Virus record (IMG/VR): IMGVR_UViG_3300023174_003623
Coordinates: 62,001-126,000 of that record
Source of the DNA: a virus
DNA: 64,000 nucleotides
Direction: 5' to 3' (one strand)
Part shown: positions 61,743 to 64,000 of the stretch, piece by piece
How the letters are laid out: the number at the start of each line of letters is the position of its first letter
How positions within the stretch are numbered: position 1 is the first letter of the stretch
Translations under genes and position numbers: made by a program
The notes under the pieces: model-generated
The model's database searches: none
Told to the model about the DNA's origin: nothing
The model's input: only the letters and a program-made list of their open reading frames with translations

Positions 61743-62282
61743 ATTACAAATAAGATTAACGGCAAGGTCTACATAGGATCACATAAGACCAAAAATCTTG
61801 ATGACGGGTACATGGGTTCAGGAAAGTATCTTAAACGAGCCATAGAAAAAAATGGAATAGAGAATTTTGAGAAAGAAATTCTTTTCGTTTATGATAACCC
61901 TGAAACCATGTATCAAAAAGAAGGCGAACTTGTTAACGAAGATTTTCTCGCTACAGAAAACACTTACAACTTAAAAGTTGGTGGTTATGGCGGATTTGAT
62001 TATATTAACAGCAATAAATTAAACGTCTACGAAAATGCCGGTAAAATCGGGTATGGTGGAGAAAATTTATTAAGAAGCCATACAGAAGAAACGAAAAAGA
62101 AAATAAGCGAGAAAAATAAAATCTCCCAAAAAGGAGAAAAAAATTCTCAATATGGAACTAAATGGGTTCATAATCCTTTGACTAAAAAATCAAAAAAGAT
62201 AAAGGGCGAACTTGAAGAAGGTTGGCTGTTAGGTAAATATAAATTACCTAAATCAAAAGTAATTTCTATCCGTGTGGTGTAA
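61722..62282 (+). CDS. GIY-YIG homing endonuclease between tRNA genes
   Basis: A 186-residue endonuclease. The GIY-YIG core is YTIYKIT (3-9) and KVYIGSHK (15-22), with catalytic-type residues in DGYMGSGKYLKRAIEKNGIENFEKEIL. A C-terminal NUMOD3-like DNA-binding segment (GEKNSQYGTKWVHNP) follows. It lies between tRNA-Asn and tRNA-Trp. Its last codons (CGT GTG GTG TAA) are the first 15 bases of the tRNA-Trp gene, so the enzyme and tRNA share sequence. Seg-type enzymes next to phage tRNA genes are known in T4. Confidence 0.9.
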   Translation: MHYTIYKITNKINGKVYIGSHKTKNLDDGYMGSGKYLKRAIEKNGIENFEKEILFVYDNPETMYQKEGELVNEDFLATENTYNLKVGGYGGFDYINSNKLNVYENAGKIGYGGENLLRSHTEETKKKISEKNKISQKGEKNSQYGTKWVHNPLTKKSKKIKGELEEGWLLGKYKLPKSKVISIRVV

Positions 62283-62341
62283 CGGCAGCACAACTGTCTC
62301 CAAAATAGTTAGTTGAGGTTCAAATCCTTACACGGATGCCA
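62268..62341 (+). tRNA. trnW: tRNA-Trp (CCA)
   Basis: Cloverleaf: acceptor ATCCGTG/CACGGAT, D arm GTGT/GCAC, anticodon stem ACTGT/ATAGT with loop CTCCAAA giving anticodon CCA, and T arm TGAGG/CCTTA around TTCAAAT. The discriminator is G (as in tRNA-Trp) and a CCA end is encoded (62339-62341). Its 5' 15 bases overlap the 3' end of the endonuclease gene. A membrane protein gene starts 4 bases after it. Confidence 0.9.
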
Positions 62342-62345
62342 AATT

Positions 62346-62618
62346 ATGAAAAACATTTTACGATGGATAAAACATGATTTCAATTCAAATCCTTTTAGGT
62401 TTGTTATTGAGTGTCTCGCTTGGTGTGGCAGTATCGGAAGTGCTATTGGAATGGCGCTTACCGTTCCTAATCCTCCCCTTATGGTGTTTTATCCTATATG
62501 GATTACTAGTTGCGGTATGTACGCTTGGTCTGCTTTTACTCGCAGGTCATTCAGTATGCTCTTAAATTATGTACTTCTAATGACGATTGATTCGATTGCA
62601 CTTTATAGAATGTTATAA
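62346..62618 (+). CDS. Small integral membrane protein
   Basis: A 90-residue protein. The start at 62346 lies just after tRNA-Trp; the in-frame start at 62313 would be inside the tRNA. After MKNILRWIKHDFNSNPFRFVIE there are three hydrophobic helices (LAWCGSIGSAIGMALTV, PLMVFYPIWITSCGMYAWSAF, MLLNYVLLMTIDSIALYRML). Similar small membrane proteins occur in many T4-like marine phages without known function. Confidence 0.7.
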   Translation: MKNILRWIKHDFNSNPFRFVIECLAWCGSIGSAIGMALTVPNPPLMVFYPIWITSCGMYAWSAFTRRSFSMLLNYVLLMTIDSIALYRML

Positions 62619-62621
62619 ATA
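62614..62621 (+). promoter_or_regulatory. Late promoter octamer TATAAATA before 62660
   Basis: An exact octamer overlapping the stop codon of the membrane protein gene, 39 bases before the next small gene. Confidence 0.6.
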
Positions 62622-62659
62622 TCATTTCTATCAACCAGCTTAAACAGTAGGAGATGTCT

Positions 62660-62839
62660 ATGTATAAGCAAGTAAACTATTATGAAGTTGATAATTTCAA
62701 TACACTTGAAATATTGTATCAACAATTACACGATCAATATAAAAATGTCGAAAAACGTTTAATTAAAACACTCGACGAAAACATGACTCTTAAATCGTTA
62801 TATTCAGAAAATAAAAATCTACATCCTTTTATCGACTAA
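62660..62839 (+). CDS. Small hypothetical protein
   Basis: A 59-residue protein. The start at 62660 has TAGGAG 7 bases upstream; the in-frame ATG at 62654 would sit directly on that site. MYKQVNYYEVDNFNTLEILYQQLHDQYKNVEKRLIKTLDE is helical and probably coiled. No family was recognised. It overlaps the zinc-finger gene by one base. Confidence 0.55.
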   Translation: MYKQVNYYEVDNFNTLEILYQQLHDQYKNVEKRLIKTLDENMTLKSLYSENKNLHPFID

Positions 62840-63156
62840 TGAAAACATGTCCTAAATGTGGCAAGGATCATGAGCGAAACGGAAAATTTTGCTCATCCTC
62901 TTGTGCTAATAGTAGGACATGGACTGAAGAAGATAAGAAAAAAAAATCTGATTCTTATAAAAAATTTTATAAGACTGAAGAAGGTGAACTAAATAAATGG
63001 ATAAAGGGGAAAAGGAATTCCAAAGATGGATTTCTTCCCATGGATTCGATAGAAGTCTTAGAAAAAGTAGAAGATGATTATATAATTCCATATAATTTTG
63101 AAGAAGATACTTCAAGATTTGTTTCAGGTGGAGATGTGTGGTTCGTTGATGAATGA
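62839..63156 (+). CDS. Zinc-finger protein, possible endonuclease remnant
   Basis: A 105-residue protein. The N terminus CPKCGKDHERNGKFCSSSCANSRTWTEEDKKKKSDSYKKF is a Cys4-type zinc finger plus the linker commonly seen at the ends of phage homing endonucleases. No nuclease core follows; the rest is an acidic, unremarkable tail. It may be the residue of a decayed endonuclease or an independent DNA-binding protein. It overlaps its downstream neighbour's upstream in-frame region but ends 8 bases before the chosen start. Confidence 0.6.
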   Translation: MKTCPKCGKDHERNGKFCSSSCANSRTWTEEDKKKKSDSYKKFYKTEEGELNKWIKGKRNSKDGFLPMDSIEVLEKVEDDYIIPYNFEEDTSRFVSGGDVWFVDE

Positions 63157-63164
63157 GGTGCAAC

Positions 63165-63866
63165 ATGTTTGAACATGCAAAAAGTAATTTTATTGTTGTT
63201 TTTAAAAATTTTAAAAGATATGATTGCTTAGAGTTGTCTATAAAAACTACTAAACATTTTATACCTGAAAGTGATATTTTTTGTGTTGACATGATGGGTG
63301 AACAATATTCAGAATCTTTTAAAGATTTAATTCCTCTCCCTAAATCTCAAATTTTTAATCGCCCCACAAAATACATAGCATCAAATCCACAATTTATAGA
63401 ATCGTGGAGACCTTATAATTGTTTATTTTTTTCCGAAGGATATAATACAATATTTGATATTTTTCAAAATTTCAATGGAAAAATTTTGGCAATAAATGAA
63501 GATCAATTTTTTACTAATGGTAATACGCTTAAAGAACTAAAGGAAAATGACTTTGATTTGGCATGGGCTAATTGGGTGTGGCCTGATGAAAACACTGTAA
63601 ATGGTAGCATATTATGTTTTAATCCAATTAAATGTAAAAACTTATTTCCTTTACCAGAAGAACCTACTTATGTAGATAAGCGTTTGTATGAACATATCAT
63701 GACTAAACATGAAGAACTGGACATAAAATTATATAAGATGAAAAATAGAGTGGGAGATAATTATATGCAAGATGGTATAAGAGTTACTATCGATAAAGGG
63801 TATTCTGAAAAACAACAAATGATAGAATACTTATCGTATAATTTACCATCGGTGCTTAATATATGA
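63165..63866 (+). CDS. Putative glycan-related protein next to sugar kinase
   Basis: A 233-residue protein. The start at 63165 follows TGAGGTG 5 bases ahead; an in-frame start at 63153 is possible but has no site. The sequence (NFIVVFKNFKRYDCLELSIKTTKHFIPESDIFCVDMMG, KILAINEDQFFTNGNTLKELKENDFDLAWANWVWPDE) resembles nucleotide-sugar-binding folds with an NEDQ acidic motif, so a glycosyltransferase-like enzyme is possible. The overlap (ATGA) with the heptose-kinase-like gene supports a glycan role. No family was firmly recognised. Confidence 0.5.
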   Translation: MFEHAKSNFIVVFKNFKRYDCLELSIKTTKHFIPESDIFCVDMMGEQYSESFKDLIPLPKSQIFNRPTKYIASNPQFIESWRPYNCLFFSEGYNTIFDIFQNFNGKILAINEDQFFTNGNTLKELKENDFDLAWANWVWPDENTVNGSILCFNPIKCKNLFPLPEEPTYVDKRLYEHIMTKHEELDIKLYKMKNRVGDNYMQDGIRVTIDKGYSEKQQMIEYLSYNLPSVLNI

Positions 63867-64000
63867 AAAAACCATTTATTCTTTTAATTGGCGATAATTG
63901 CCGTGATATCTATTATTATGGCAATGTAAATCGAATTAGTCCAGAAGCTCCTGTTCCTATTTTAGATTCTTCTTTTAAAGAAGAAAAATATGGAATGGCA
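63863..64000 (+). CDS. RfaE/HldE-type heptose kinase (3' end outside window)
   Basis: The first 46 codons of a gene that runs past the right edge. The protein begins MKKPFILLIGDNCRDIYYYG and continues NVNRISPEAPVPILDSSF, the unmistakable start of the PfkB-fold D-glycero-beta-D-manno-heptose-7-phosphate kinase domain (HldE N-terminal half; the SRISPEAPVPV motif). Phages carry such genes to make or alter ADP-heptose-type sugars. Whether an HldE adenylyltransferase half follows is outside this window. Confidence 0.85.
   Translation, partial: MKKPFILLIGDNCRDIYYYGNVNRISPEAPVPILDSSFKEEKYGMA

Overview
The window is one contiguous stretch of an AT-rich, T4-superfamily myovirus genome (contractile-tailed Caudoviricetes). 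The gene content and order match the conserved T4-like core as arranged in marine and freshwater exo-T4 phages rather than in T4 itself: 13-14-15-16-17-18-19-20-67-x-x-21-22-23, a gp3/tube-fold gene, uvsY-uvsW-x-55-47-46, then 45-44-x-62-regA, then 43-uvsX-41. No photosynthesis genes are present. A heptose-kinase-like gene at the right edge and tail fibres built for surface glycans point to a Gram-negative host, but the host cannot be named from this sequence.

Layout. (1) 1-23170: tail/baseplate and host-recognition genes. There are three very large structural proteins (one is a DUF4815-type baseplate protein) and a set of repeat-built fibre genes with 36-bp and 72-bp internal repeats, one of which carries a complete seven-bladed beta-propeller. 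A tandem pair of glycine-rich adhesin-like genes closes the region. (2) 23208-38101: neck, terminase, sheath, tube, portal and prohead genes, with a GIY-YIG homing endonuclease between 13 and 14. Late-promoter octamers close to TATAAATA precede most transcription units, and strong hairpin terminators follow gp19 and the capsid gene. (3) 38105-46399: recombination/late-sigma/nucleotide genes (uvsY, uvsW, 55, 47, 46, peptide deformylase, dCMP deaminase, DUF3310, glycosyltransferase-like), starting at a near-perfect sigma70 promoter. (4) 46411-61146: replication genes interrupted by accessory genes: three proteins with capsid-targeting-like N termini (one built of twelve LRV repeats), a small heat-shock protein, a GH19 endolysin on the minus strand, and a uvsX gene broken by a split intein with an HNH endonuclease gene between the halves. 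(5) 61139-64000: accessory end with two tRNA genes (Asn, Trp) flanking a second GIY-YIG endonuclease, small membrane and zinc-finger proteins, and the start of a RfaE/HldE-type sugar kinase.

The most notable observation is regulatory. All three free-standing homing endonuclease genes (23992, 58037, 61722) are preceded by a late-promoter-like octamer lying in the 5' arm of an RNA hairpin whose 3' arm or loop contains the ribosome-binding site or start codon. Read-through RNA would fold and be poorly translated; RNA starting at the late promoter would lack the 5' arm and be open. This is the logic known for T4 I-TevI, found here independently at three unrelated endonucleases, one of which sits inside a split-intein locus.

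Every gap between genes is shorter than about 140 bases, and the longer gaps are described as promoters, leaders, terminators or tRNAs. All function calls come from reading motifs, lengths and gene order; no database search was run.
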